Shown here in pieces: positions 1-8,700 of a DNA stretch of 64,000 bases. The stretch's first letter is position 1, and every line of letters begins with the position of its first letter. Made by a program: the position numbers and the translations under genes. The stretch covers positions 62,001-126,000 of IMG/VR virus record IMGVR_UViG_3300015242_000020; one strand, written 5' to 3'. This DNA is from a virus. The notes under the pieces are model-generated. The model had not been told where the DNA came from. It was given only the letters and a program-made list of their open reading frames with translations, and searched no databases.

Positions 1-2350
1 TGCCCGACTCATCGGACTTGGCGTCGGAACTGTCGTCGTCCTTCTTCTTGAACTGCGGCGGCATCTCCCCGGCGCTCTTCAGATAGGCCAGCAGCTGGTT
101 CTGGCCGGCGACGATCTCTTCGATCTTCTCCCCCAGCGCGTCGATCCTCTTGTGGGCGTTCTGGGCTCGGGCAGCCGTGTTGTTGGTCATCCCAACTTCC
201 TCTCGTGAAACCGTGGTACGGGGGTGACCGCTGCCCAGATAGAGCGGCGGTTGGGGACTTTCGTCATCCATCGGCTCGCCATCGTTGCGGTCCGCCTCTT
301 GGGCCTTGCTGGTATCGGGGGTACCGAATGGCTCCGGCGGACCCTCCCAGCCACAGTTGGTGCACTGGTTGTTATTCCAGGAGTCCACATCGCCACAGAT
401 GGGGCAGGCTTCCGGCAGCAGGGTGTTGACACTGGGCGGGGCGGTCTGGGCCGCCAGCGTGACGCTGAGGGCCGGGAGAACCCCCTGCTGTACGGCGATC
501 CGGTTCTCCGGGGCATCTTCGCCGCGACCGAACTGCCGGTAATGCTGATTCGCCGCCGCCAGGGCCGAGTTCAGGTCGGGGTGCATTTCCTCCGACGTGT
601 AGCTTCCGGCGCTCTCGCCGGGCTCGTCGTTGTTGTAGATCTGGTAGCGGTAGCCGTTGCTGCGCTGACCGGCATCGTCCTTTGTGAAGTACTGATGGAC
701 TCGGCCCACCGGCCTACCGATCTGTGGGTCGTGCAGGACCATCATGCTCGGCTCGAACATGGAGGGCTGAGCGACCAGGTCAGCGGTCTTCCTCATGGAG
801 GCGACCTTTCTGGAGGCGGCGTGGTATCCGGGACCGACCAGGTCCGGGTAGTGCTCCCCGGCGTAGGAGTTCCAGTCCTCGCCGGCCCGCACCCGGCCCC
901 GTTCCCGGCCCAGACCCAGCGGCTTACCGGCGGCATGATCGGCCTCGGCGTTCTCCCGCTGCCGGACCAGCCAGGTGGTGGCCTGCACCTGGTGGGGATA
1001 CACCGGATGTCCGAGCTTGGCGGTGAGCTGGTCGGCGGCGTCCTTGTACTGCCGGACGAAGTGCCCGTAGTAGTGCCGGTTGGAGACCGGGGCACCTTCC
1101 AGGTCGTCATCAGTGAGCCGGCGCCCGGCCGCGACCGACATGGCGTGTCGGTCGACCACCACGTGCGGCTGAGTGGGGTCGGCATCCCCACCGTGCTCGA
1201 TCAGGTGCGCGAAGTCGGAGATCTTCGGGCTCTTCAGTACGTTCTCGTGCCGCTCCCCGTTGATGATCCGCTGCGCCTGATTGGCCATGGAGGCGGTCGC
1301 GAACACGCCGGAGCCCTTGCCACCGATCGCCTTCCCGGAGGACAGCGCGTGCGCGGCGTTGAGCATGTTCACCGGCCACAGCGTCTGCGGGGAGTAGGCC
1401 GCGAGCACTCCGGCGCCCTTGTGGGTGTTTCCGTTGCCCAGCGCCTTGGCCACGATCTGGGCGTCGGGGTACCAGCGGGAGCCCTGCTCGATGTCCTCGG
1501 GGGTGGCCCGGTTCCAGTGGTCCATGATGTTCTGCGAGCTGACCGGGTGAGTCTGAAACCACGGGTGCTGATCCGGTGCCCACTTCGGCCCGGCCGCTGC
1601 CGTACGGAGATCCTCCACCACGTCGGGCTCGACGCACATCGGCCGAAAGACGAACGCTAGTCTCGCAGCCAATGCCGGACGCACCAGATCCGGAACACCA
1701 CGGGTGTCGATGTCGAACATGTGCGCCGTTGGGTCTGCGGGATCCTCGACCAGAACTGAGTTTTCGAAGAAGTGCAGCCCGTGGCAGTCCTCGTAGACCA
1801 GCACGGCCTGCTTCTTGCCGTTGACGGTCTTCAGGACGCGCTGGCCCTTCATCCGGGCGATGTGGTTGCAGTACTGGGCGGGGGTCTCAGCCTTGTTGCC
1901 GCAGACCGAGCACAGCGTGTATGCCACGGCGGTGCCCATCGAGGTGCGGTCGACTTCGCCGGTGACGATGGCTTCGGCCAGCTTGGGAAACTTCACCGCG
2001 TCGATCGCCATCAACAGCTCGGTCCAGGTATCCGGGGTGTTGTTGGGGTTGGTGTCCTCGTGCAGGGCAGCGTCGACGATCACCCCACGCGCCCGGGAGA
2101 TGTCTTCGTTGTGGTGGTTGACAAAGACCGGCTTGCCGATGAAGGTGCGCCAGGCGGCCTTGATCTCCTCTGGCCGGAATCCGTCGTAGTTCTCGTTGAC
2201 TCGGCTGGAGATGGCCCGGCAGCGAACGTAGATGTGACCGGGCATCGGGTCGTAGACGAACTGGGTGCGCTGGGCGGTCTTGAGCGCGGCCTCCGGGGTG
2301 CGGGCGTCCTGAACGAGCCGCATCTGCGTCAGCGCGAACTTGACCAGCAC
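1..2350 (-). CDS. Prohead-protease-type fusion protein (3' end cut by window)
   Basis: The reading frame is open from the left edge to 2422 and gives at least 783 codons. I place the start at GTG 2350 because GGGGAG lies 6 bases upstream; the next Met is 10 codons further in. Residues ~1-190 carry FIGKPVFVNHH and a CSVCGN motif with later Cys and His. I associate this arrangement with head-maturation proteases of large phages. Residues ~205-430 resemble DUF7178 of actinophages (GVLAAYSPQT, VDRHA). A zinc ribbon (CPICG, CTNCG) lies near residue 650. A charged coiled coil and a Lys/Asp-rich tail reach the edge, as in scaffolding domains. The internal ATG at 190 (GAGAGGAAG upstream) could start a separate scaffold form. 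The protease assignment is moderate and the fusion itself is seen directly. The position beyond portal fits a capsid-assembly role. Confidence 0.75.
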   Translation of the reverse strand, partial: MLVKFALTQMRLVQDARTPEAALKTAQRTQFVYDPMPGHIYVRCRAISSRVNENYDGFRPEEIKAAWRTFIGKPVFVNHHNEDISRARGVIVDAALHEDTNPNNTPDTWTELLMAIDAVKFPKLAEAIVTGEVDRTSMGTAVAYTLCSVCGNKAETPAQYCNHIARMKGQRVLKTVNGKKQAVLVYEDCHGLHFFENSVLVEDPADPTAHMFDIDTRGVPDLVRPALAARLAFVFRPMCVEPDVVEDLRTAAAGPKWAPDQHPWFQTHPVSSQNIMDHWNRATPEDIEQGSRWYPDAQIVAKALGNGNTHKGAGVLAAYSPQTLWPVNMLNAAHALSSGKAIGGKGSGVFATASMANQAQRIINGERHENVLKSPKISDFAHLIEHGGDADPTQPHVVVDRHAMSVAAGRRLTDDDLEGAPVSNRHYYGHFVRQYKDAADQLTAKLGHPVYPHQVQATTWLVRQRENAEADHAAGKPLGLGRERGRVRAGEDWNSYAGEHYPDLVGPGYHAASRKVASMRKTADLVAQPSMFEPSMMVLHDPQIGRPVGRVHQYFTKDDAGQRSNGYRYQIYNNDEPGESAGSYTSEEMHPDLNSALAAANQHYRQFGRGEDAPENRIAVQQGVLPALSVTLAAQTAPPSVNTLLPEACPICGDVDSWNNNQCTNCGWEGPPEPFGTPDTSKAQEADRNDGEPMDDESPQPPLYLGSGHPRTTVSREEVGMTNNTAARAQNAHKRIDALGEKIEEIVAGQNQLLAYLKSAGEMPPQFKKKDDDSSDAKSDESG

Positions 2351-2363
2351 CCGGTACTCCCCA

Positions 2364-2408
2364 AAACGGCCGGCGTCTCCTACTCCTTCATCGAGGCGCC
2401 GGCCGTTT
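2364..2408 (-). terminator. Hairpin between Lsr2 gene and protease fusion
   Basis: A perfect 12-bp inverted repeat (AAACGGCCGGCG and its complement) has a 21-base loop. On the minus strand it is followed by TTTT and then the GGGGAG ribosome site of the downstream gene. It could act as a terminator or attenuator after the Lsr2 gene. Confidence 0.6.
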
Positions 2409-2419
2409 GGATACAGGGA

Positions 2420-2752
2420 TCAGGCCAGGTTGGGAGACACCTCAGCCCGGATGTACTGGTCCTCGATCTCGGTGGGAATCCGGCCGGTCCGGTGGATCTT
2501 GATCCCTCGGCCGACCGCCCAGGTACGGATCTGCAGCGGGTTGATGGTGCGCCGCATCTCCTCCCGGATCAGGTTCAGATCTTCAATCCGGCGGCCGGCC
2601 TCCAGGTACGGCTTGAAGATCTCTTTCAGTTCCTCGAAGTTGGTCGTGCTTAGGTCCAGGCTGACCACCCAGTCATTGACCCCGAGGACCACTCTGCACT
2701 CGCCAGGAAGGGTGGAGTCAAGATCGTCTACCACCTGAATGTGTTCAGCCAA
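2420..2752 (-). CDS. lsr2: Lsr2-like nucleoid-associated protein
   Basis: This 110-residue protein matches the two-domain plan of actinobacterial Lsr2. The N-terminal half has VVDDLDS, then WVVSLDLSTTNFEELKEIF and an EAGRR segment, which is the dimerisation fold. The C-terminal half has IRTWAVGRG and TGRIPTEIEDQY, matching the DNA-binding domain (IREWARRNG, RGRIPADV in host Lsr2). The usual RGR AT-hook appears here as GRGIKIHRTGR. Lsr2 silences AT-rich DNA; a phage copy could reorganise the host nucleoid or oppose silencing of phage genes. The start codon is TTG and the ribosome site is weak. A family-A half-site (CTAAGAATAATTAC, 2767-2780) lies just upstream. Confidence 0.88.
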   Translation of the reverse strand: MAEHIQVVDDLDSTLPGECRVVLGVNDWVVSLDLSTTNFEELKEIFKPYLEAGRRIEDLNLIREEMRRTINPLQIRTWAVGRGIKIHRTGRIPTEIEDQYIRAEVSPNLA

Positions 2753-2766
2753 TTTCCGGCACCCCT

Positions 2767-2991
2767 CTAAGAATAATTACCGGTTAGCGGCTCAATGTAT
2801 CCGTCTGCGTGACAGTAGACAATCGGCTCATTGGGCCACTTCGAGCGACGGATGTGGCTCAAAGCGTCATCACGATCAGTGGGGTCATATCCCGCTGGGC
2901 GCTCATTCCTCAGTAACTGAAGGCCTGAGTCGTCCTCCCGGATCTGCCAGCCGGCGGTGTTCGCCCCGCCCTGGCGACGATGCCTAGCCAC
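2767..2991 (-). CDS. Hypothetical small protein, 74 aa
   Basis: GTG start at 2991, overlapping the stop of the preceding secreted-protein gene. The product is basic at the N-terminus, then has WQIREDDSG and a C-terminal YCHADGYIEPL segment that reads like a compact folded domain. The longer upstream extension in this frame is Pro/Arg/Ser-rich shadow sequence from the overlapping gene and is excluded. No function recognised. Confidence 0.55.
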   Translation of the reverse strand: MARHRRQGGANTAGWQIREDDSGLQLLRNERPAGYDPTDRDDALSHIRRSKWPNEPIVYCHADGYIEPLTGNYS

Positions 2992-3421
2992 CGCAGGAGA
3001 CCTGCAGGTTCGGGTTGTTCGGTTCGGCATCGGCCTGTGCTGGACTCCAGTCGGCGACCTGGGACCAGGTCGCACCCTGCGGGGTGAAGACCTGGGTCTG
3101 GATGTTGTTGCCCTGCCCGTCAGGGACCTCATAGGTCCAGACGTCGTGGGCGGCCAGCACAGTGTGCCCGACGTAGGTGGCGTAGGGATCATCGGGGATC
3201 TGACACCAGCCGGCGACCGACCCACGCAGGTTGGTGCCGATCACGTCGATGCGGTTGGCGGGGAGGGAATCATCACCGGTCGAGCCGTGGTGAGCCAGGG
3301 CGAGCGGGAGCGCGATGGCGAGAGTAACCATGCCTGCTCCAACGAGGCTAAGCACGCCGAGGACACGGCTCCGGCCAAATCGACGTAAAAGGTAGACCCA
3401 GAGCTGCGCGGTCGTGGACAT
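2984..3421 (-). CDS. Secreted or membrane-anchored hypothetical protein, 145 aa
   Basis: The N-terminus has a basic stretch (YLLRRFGRSR) followed by a hydrophobic helix (residues ~20-43), ending ALAHHGS as in a Sec signal or signal anchor. The remaining ~100 residues are predicted extracellular and include two Cys (WCQIPDD and the C-terminal VSCGG) that could form a disulfide. The start ATG lies inside a family-B palindrome. No family recognised. Confidence 0.72.
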   Translation of the reverse strand: MSTTAQLWVYLLRRFGRSRVLGVLSLVGAGMVTLAIALPLALAHHGSTGDDSLPANRIDVIGTNLRGSVAGWCQIPDDPYATYVGHTVLAAHDVWTYEVPDGQGNNIQTQVFTPQGATWSQVADWSPAQADAEPNNPNLQVSCGG

Positions 3422-3431
3422 AGTTGTATCT
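3420..3431. promoter_or_regulatory. Family-B palindromic site at start codon
   Basis: ATAGTTGTATCT. Read on the minus strand it is AGATACAACTAT, with the final AT being part of the ATG of the 2984-3421 gene. This gene has little Shine-Dalgarno sequence (GCGAG), so the site is not simply a ribosome site. Confidence 0.6.
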
Positions 3432-3484
3432 CGCTTTCGGCGTTCAGGAGAGGGACGATCGAGTCTTGAGGTTATGACGCGGAG

Positions 3485-3574
3485 TCAGTGCGTCATTCCC
3501 AGCACGATGAAGATGGCCCACATGGCGACCCAGACGAGGAACGCTCCGGCGGCCAGACCGATCAGAAACTTCAT
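3485..3574 (-). CDS. Single-TM peptide, 29 aa
   Basis: ATG at 3574 overlaps the stop of the upstream DUF6011-like gene (ATGA). The translated peptide begins MKFLIGLAAGAFLVW and is one hydrophobic helix with a short polar tail. It is too short for a functional call. Coupled start and composition argue that it is translated. Confidence 0.6.
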   Translation of the reverse strand: MKFLIGLAAGAFLVWVAMWAIFIVLGMTH

Positions 3575-4149
3575 GCTGCACTGACCTTGGGCTGCTTGAC
3601 GCCATACACGACCTCGTAGCAGTCAGGGCCAAAGCCGGTCGCCAGCGAGCTGGGATCGGAGAGGAACCTGCCGCAGCGCGAGCAGTGCTCAGTGGCCTCA
3701 CCATAGAGACGACCGGCCTCGGCTGGGTCCTCCGCGATCCGGACCAGGACCTGGTACTGGTCTGCGGTGGGCACGTCCAGCCGGACGCCACCGTGGGAAG
3801 TGATCGCGTTGACGAAGACCTTACCGGGCAGCCGGCCGCGCTTCACCTGAAAGAGGAGCGGGTGATTGCCGTCAGGGTCGTGAGGATTGGGCAGGGCATA
3901 GCGCGCCGGCTTGTCGGCCGGGAGCTTGAGGATGTCAGCGAGCTGGCCCCAGGTCAGGGAAGGGCGAACATTGACCCGAGGGGCTGGTAGGGCATCGGGC
4001 ACCTCCACGGTGGTGGAGTGCTGCCGGGTGGTCCGGGGGAGTACCCGGAAATCGTGCCGGGACGCGCAGGCCTTGACCTGCAGGGCGCGCTCGTGGCTGT
4101 CACCGCAGTAGTGGCAGTGGATCTCGGGCATGGGACGGACCTCCATCAA
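3571..4149 (-). CDS. DUF6011-like zinc-binding protein
   Basis: 192 aa, with a probable true start at MPEIHCHYC (seven codons in), since the upstream MMEVRP adds little. An N-terminal CHYCGDSHE..C motif and a C-terminal CSRCGRFLSDPSSLATGFGP motif with a final Cys match the treble-clef style DUF6011 signature of actinobacteria and their phages. The middle has a basic linker and a region with YALPNPHDPDGN. The substrate is unknown; nucleic-acid or protein binding through zinc is likely. First gene after the best promoter in the window (4166-4194). Confidence 0.75.
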   Translation of the reverse strand: MMEVRPMPEIHCHYCGDSHERALQVKACASRHDFRVLPRTTRQHSTTVEVPDALPAPRVNVRPSLTWGQLADILKLPADKPARYALPNPHDPDGNHPLLFQVKRGRLPGKVFVNAITSHGGVRLDVPTADQYQVLVRIAEDPAEAGRLYGEATEHCSRCGRFLSDPSSLATGFGPDCYEVVYGVKQPKVSAA

Positions 4150-4165
4150 GGGACTGATGAAGTCG

Positions 4166-4194
4166 AGACTATCTAGGAATCCTTAGATTGTCAA
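4166..4194 (-). promoter_or_regulatory. Sigma70-type promoter with family-A operator in the spacer
   Basis: On the minus strand: TTGACA (4194-4189), a 17-base spacer, then TAGTCT (4171-4166). The spacer holds the palindrome CTAAGGATTCCTAG (4173-4186). The promoter lies 17-45 bases upstream of the DUF6011-like gene and overlaps the end of the preceding gene. Confidence 0.75.
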
Positions 4195-4607
4195 TCGTCG
4201 TCGCGGCGCCGGCCACGGACTGCCGATCGGCTCTTGGCCTGCTCCACCCGAGCCTTGATGTAGCGCCGCCGCTGCACCTGCAGAATCAGATACAACGCCA
4301 CCACGGAGCCGGCGTAGATGGCCACGTTTGGGTAGGTCCAGGCGGCGATCCCGACCTTGCCCACCCCTCGAAAGATGATCTTCCAGGAGATCTCGGTGGC
4401 CATCGCATCGAACACACCGGTGATCACCATGACGTGCCACCACAGCACCCGGTAGGCGCCGAGGTCACGCCTGATCCGGGAGTAGATCCGGCGGATCCGG
4501 AGTGCATACCAGCAGACCCAAAAGCTCTGGGCCAGCAGCACGCCCCACAGCGCGATCGTGATGGCACGCAGGCCGTCGGCCAGCCAGAGGTGAGGAAGGG
4601 CATTCAT
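4191..4607 (-). CDS. Multi-TM membrane protein, 138 aa
   Basis: Hydrophobic segments at residues ~13-35, ~55-75 and ~92-110 alternate with basic loops (RIRRIYSRIRR). The C-terminus is strongly charged (RGRRRDDD). It overlaps the preceding membrane-protein gene by 4 bases and the two may act together. The position next to virion genes and the holin-like architecture allow a lysis role, but nothing is specific. Confidence 0.7.
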   Translation of the reverse strand: MNALPHLWLADGLRAITIALWGVLLAQSFWVCWYALRIRRIYSRIRRDLGAYRVLWWHVMVITGVFDAMATEISWKIIFRGVGKVGIAAWTYPNVAIYAGSVVALYLILQVQRRRYIKARVEQAKSRSAVRGRRRDDD

Positions 4608-5065
4608 CGCGCTCGCCTCTTCGGGGGATGGTCACCGTTGTCACCGTTCTCGTCGGGATCACGACGGGGCAGCCGGCGCACCGGAGGGTCGTCGTCCTCA
4701 TCACGATCCCGGCTGCGCCGCTTGCGTTCGCGGGACTCGATCTCCTTCAGCTCGGCGAGCAGGTCCTCCTTGCGCCCGGTATCGGAGACGAGATCGTCCT
4801 TTTCGTCGGTCTCATCGAAGCGGATCTGGCGTCGGATCGTGTCGGAGATCTCCTTCTCATCGGCGGCCCGGTCGTTGTTGGCCTGCAGGAATGCCGGCAG
4901 CCCCAGCATCGCGGCGTAGAGCAGCAGCAGAGTGGGCCGGTCGATCGTGGTGAAGATGGTCTCGTAGGCCAGGCCGGCCAGGCCGGCGATAAAGAGCACG
5001 ATGTCGCGGATCAGCGGAAAGGACCAGGCCTTGTATCGCTTTCTCGGCCGCCGCCTCACCATCAT
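4604..5065 (-). CDS. Membrane protein with charged C-terminal coiled coil
   Basis: I favour the ATG pair at 5065/5062 (MMVRRR); the frame extends upstream to a TTG at 5122 without a good ribosome site. Basic N-terminus, two hydrophobic helices (residues ~14-33 and ~38-58, including PTLLLLYAAMLGLPAFL), then a long Glu/Asp/Arg/Lys coiled coil (ELKEIESRERKRRSRD) and a Pro/Asp-rich tail. The TM pair with PTLLLLYAAM is seen in holin-like proteins of actinophages. It pairs with the 4191-4607 gene. Confidence 0.68.
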   Translation of the reverse strand: MMVRRRPRKRYKAWSFPLIRDIVLFIAGLAGLAYETIFTTIDRPTLLLLYAAMLGLPAFLQANNDRAADEKEISDTIRRQIRFDETDEKDDLVSDTGRKEDLLAELKEIESRERKRRSRDRDEDDDPPVRRLPRRDPDENGDNGDHPPKRRAR

Positions 5066-5195
5066 TGACTCGCCCGCCTCATCCATCAGGTGCAGCTGAC
5101 GCGCCCACATCGAGGAGGGCAAATCGAAGCTTCCCTACCTCTTAGCATTCCCAACGATCTCGGCTACGCAGGGCAGGAATGTCGCCACCCTGCGG

Positions 5196-5684
5196 TCACA
5201 GCCCGAAGCCCCACTCCGCATCGTCGTCCTCCGGCATCTGCTCGTAGTGGGTGCCGGTCAGATCCATCAGGTGAGTGGCCCGGGTGCCACCGTCGCCCTC
5301 GTTGATCAGGGCGTCCTTCTCGGCGGGGGTGAAGTTGCGCAGCGCCTGGCGCACGTGGGCGTACTGGCGCTCAGCCCGGGTGGCGTAGGCCATGTTGCCG
5401 AGCGGCTGGCCGTAGCTCGGCTCGTCCTCCTCCTCATCCCCGTAGGCGATCGGCAGCGCCGGGGAGGGCAGGTCACCCAGCTCCTCAGGGACCACCACGG
5501 CCTGGTGACTGGCGCGCATCCCGGTCAGACCGATCATCGGGTCATAGGTGGGATAGACGATGCGGTTGCCGTCCACGGGGTCTCCATTGCCGTCGAGGAT
5601 CTCTTCACCGGCCGGATGGTGGGCGGAGGAGTCGATGCTGAAGCGTTGCACGACACCATCGAGCTTGCCCTCAAACTGGGTCAT
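5196..5684 (-). CDS. Hypothetical acidic protein, 162 aa
   Basis: ATG at 5684 with GGGAGATAGAACT immediately upstream. Acidic, no TM segments, no Cys. The middle contains NMAYATRAERQYAHVRQAL, and helical NFTPAEKDALINEG lies in the C-terminal third. It follows the giant ART protein directly and is probably virion-associated, which is inference from position only. Confidence 0.65.
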   Translation of the reverse strand: MTQFEGKLDGVVQRFSIDSSAHHPAGEEILDGNGDPVDGNRIVYPTYDPMIGLTGMRASHQAVVVPEELGDLPSPALPIAYGDEEEDEPSYGQPLGNMAYATRAERQYAHVRQALRNFTPAEKDALINEGDGGTRATHLMDLTGTHYEQMPEDDDAEWGFGL

Positions 5685-5694
5685 AGTTCTATCT
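5683..5694. promoter_or_regulatory. Family-B palindromic site at start codon
   Basis: ATAGTTCTATCT. On the minus strand it reads GGGAGATAGAACTATG, so the palindrome bridges the ribosome site and the start codon of the 5196-5684 gene. Confidence 0.65.
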
Positions 5695-5748
5695 CCCGCC
5701 AGCGGCCTCTTCTACTCTTTCGCCGGGACTCGGGACGTGCCCAACAGG

Positions 5749-8700
5749 TCAGTGCTGCTCTTCGGCGAGCAACTTCTCCTCGGAGGTCATGGCCGGCGGG
5801 GTGATGTGCTCGGGCACGACGGCAGCGTGCGTCACATCGCGGACCTGGGTAGAGGGATACCAGCCGCCACCGGAATCGGTCTCGATGTGATCGGGGTGCA
5901 GATAGACCTTCAGCAGCGCCGCGTTGTCCTTGCCGTGATTGGCCACCGCGTGATCCCAGGCACCCTGGGGATTGTCCGCAAAGTAGGTGCGGTGCGTGTT
6001 GCCTTTATCGATCTCCTCGATCGTGCCCTGGCCGCCCATCTCCCAGTTCGGCAGCCGAGGCTGGCGGAATCCACCGCTCCGGATATCGGCGGCACGACGC
6101 TTGGAGGTGCCATGCCAGTACGGACCGACCAGACCTGAAGCCTTGGCGTCGTCCTCGGACATGATCGGTCCGCGAGCGTTATGCCGGGATTCGTTCACCG
6201 GAACCAGGTCGCCGTATTCGTCGGGCCGCTCGGTGAGGTAGGGCGGCCACATGTCGGTGTGATCGGCGGTCTTCTCGCTCTCGGCAGGGTGCAGCACCAC
6301 ATGTAGCCTCGTGGTCTTGGCGAGAGTCTTGCCATCAATCGCGGCACGAAATGGAAAGTCATCGCGCATGTTGGCAGACTGCACCACGTACTTTCCTGGC
6401 GGCATGATGGCCTCGTGCAAGGTATTGCCGATCCCGCGTGAGTGATGCTGCCCCTGGATCTCATACACAACATGGCCGAACCCCGCCGCGACCTCCGGCC
6501 GCGTGGTGACAGAGGAGTTGCGGGCAAAGTTGATCATGGCACCAGGTTGATGCTTCTGAAGCAACGGCTTCCAGCCGGAGCGACCAGCAGAAAGCGCACC
6601 TCGGTACACGGTGTCGGGGACCTCGGGCGCGCCCTTCACCAGGTTGCGCATGCTCTTGCGCTCATCGCCGGACAGCAACTCACCGTTGCGCATCTTCTCC
6701 CAACGGCGGACTAGGTCTTCGTTCTCCGGGGAGAGCTGAGCGCGCCACTCCGCCCCTGCGCCTTTGGCATGCGCCTGATCATCCACAGTCTCCGAGGAAG
6801 TTTGTCCGACAATGACGTGATCCAGCAGGAAGCTCTCGGTACCGGCAGGCCCATCCACGGCTCCCAGCGTGTCCCTGACGGCCCAGCGCTCGCTCAATGC
6901 CTCCTGCACCGCTGCTGCCTCCGCTCGGGCCGCCACAACGCACTCACGGGTCTGGGCGAAGCCGATAGAGGGCAGGGCGACCTGGGCCTCGGCGGTAGCG
7001 GCGGCGTGCTGCTCCAGCCGGTCAGCGATCGCATCGAGCACGTCCACCACCTGCCCGGCGTAGGCCACAGCGGTCGGCATGCCGGTTACCTCGGGAGTCA
7101 GCGGAATGCCAGCCTGCTGTAGGTGGTCGGAGACGCTCAGATCAGGATCCTGAGCGGCGGTCTTGTGCCGGTGGTGCACGATCGTGTCGTAGCTGGCGTT
7201 GAACTGCGGGTGAAAGACCCCGTCCTCGGTGGCGTGCAGTTCGTCATGCACTTGCTTGGGGGATCGGCCGATGTCGCCCCGCTCGTAGCCGTGCTCATTG
7301 ATCAGATGCCAGCGCAGGTCGGAGTTGCCCTTGGGTGTGTCCAGCTCGTGCAGGGGATGACCGGGGTGGCCCTCGTACTTGGATGGGACGATGCCGACCT
7401 CAGTGGACTCGTCAGCGGAGAGTGCCGCCGTGTGGCGGATGCCCACGTCGCCGCTGATCGGCTGCCAGGTGTGCGCTCCGAGGTCGGACTGGGTCAGATC
7501 ATCGGCGTAGTCTATCTCGTGCCCAAGCTTGTCCATCCACTGTGGATCCGACGGGAGCGCGGCCTCCATGCTGGTGACGTGGACCGGAGCGCCGGGTTTG
7601 ATGAGCTTCTCGCTCTCGTTCTTGAAGTTCAGGCTGTTCCAGCCGTGCCCCTCTACCATCGCGTCCCGGAGCTTCTCCGGGTCTGTCTCGACGTGCTGAG
7701 GGTCGATCTGTCCATGCAGCATTACCGGCACCGTCATGGTGTTGTAGTACGGGAGATAAGTCCGTTGACCCTGCTCGGCGTTGTTCTTGTCACCATGCAT
7801 CGGACCCGCTCCGAAACCCTGGGCGATCTCCGGACGGGTGGTCCAGTGCGTGCCAATACCTTCCTGGCGCAACGCAAGGTTGCGTAGGTGCTCGTGCACG
7901 GCCGGCATGCCGCCCTGGGCATGGATGTCACGCAGTTCGTACGGATCGGTCTCGACCATTACCCCACGATGCAAAAGAGAAGCAGAAGCCGTCACGTACC
8001 GATCGCCCTCCGGCGGCCGGAGATCCACGATCTCACCAATGCCGTACTTGTCGTGGGTGATCACGCCGTCGTGGCCCTTGTCCATCAGGGCGTTGGAGAG
8101 CGCCTGACCGGTCAGCCCACCGTGCTGCTGTGAGAGCCGCTGCTTCCAGGCACCACCGTCGTGCTCAATGTGCAGAGGATTGGCGAAGGTGACGTCTCCG
8201 TGCTCCCAGCCCTCCGGTGGCGGGACATGCGGATCCTGCTCGGTGAGGTACTTGCCCCAGGGCTCGACGTCCTGGCTGAATCCGGGGACGTTGCGCATGC
8301 CGGAGTTGTTGCGCATGTAGTGGATCGTGGCGGCGGCGGTCTTGGGGTCGTGACTGCGATCGACGTCGACATTCTGTCCGGTGGTGGTGCGCCATTCGCC
8401 CAGCGAACCGAGCTGATAGCCCTGGGCGCCGGGCTTGGGGTGTGCTTTCACGATGCCGTGCTCGGCCGGGTTGGTAGCGGCAAAGCCGGCCAGGTCAGTG
8501 GAGAAAAATAGCGGGTCCGGATGCCCTCCGGCACCCTCCCGGAACGCGCTGAACCGCTTGTAGAGGTTAGCCGCGTCCTCGCGGCGTTCCTCGGGGCTCG
8601 CATCGCGTTGCCACAGCGTGTGCAGCTTTCCATTCGCACCCAGCGCGTCACTGTCGGGATGCGGAAGCCAGCCCGGCTCCTTGGCGTCCATCTCGTCCTG

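Noticed and set aside
224-1660. Long plus-strand open frame (478 codons)
   Set aside because: It is antisense to the protease fusion, has low-complexity Val/Gly/Leu content typical of a GC-rich shadow, and no domain is visible.
3444-3791. 115-codon minus-strand frame
   Set aside because: Ser/Arg/Pro/Thr-rich and overlaps the DUF6011-like gene and a coupled TM peptide in better frames.
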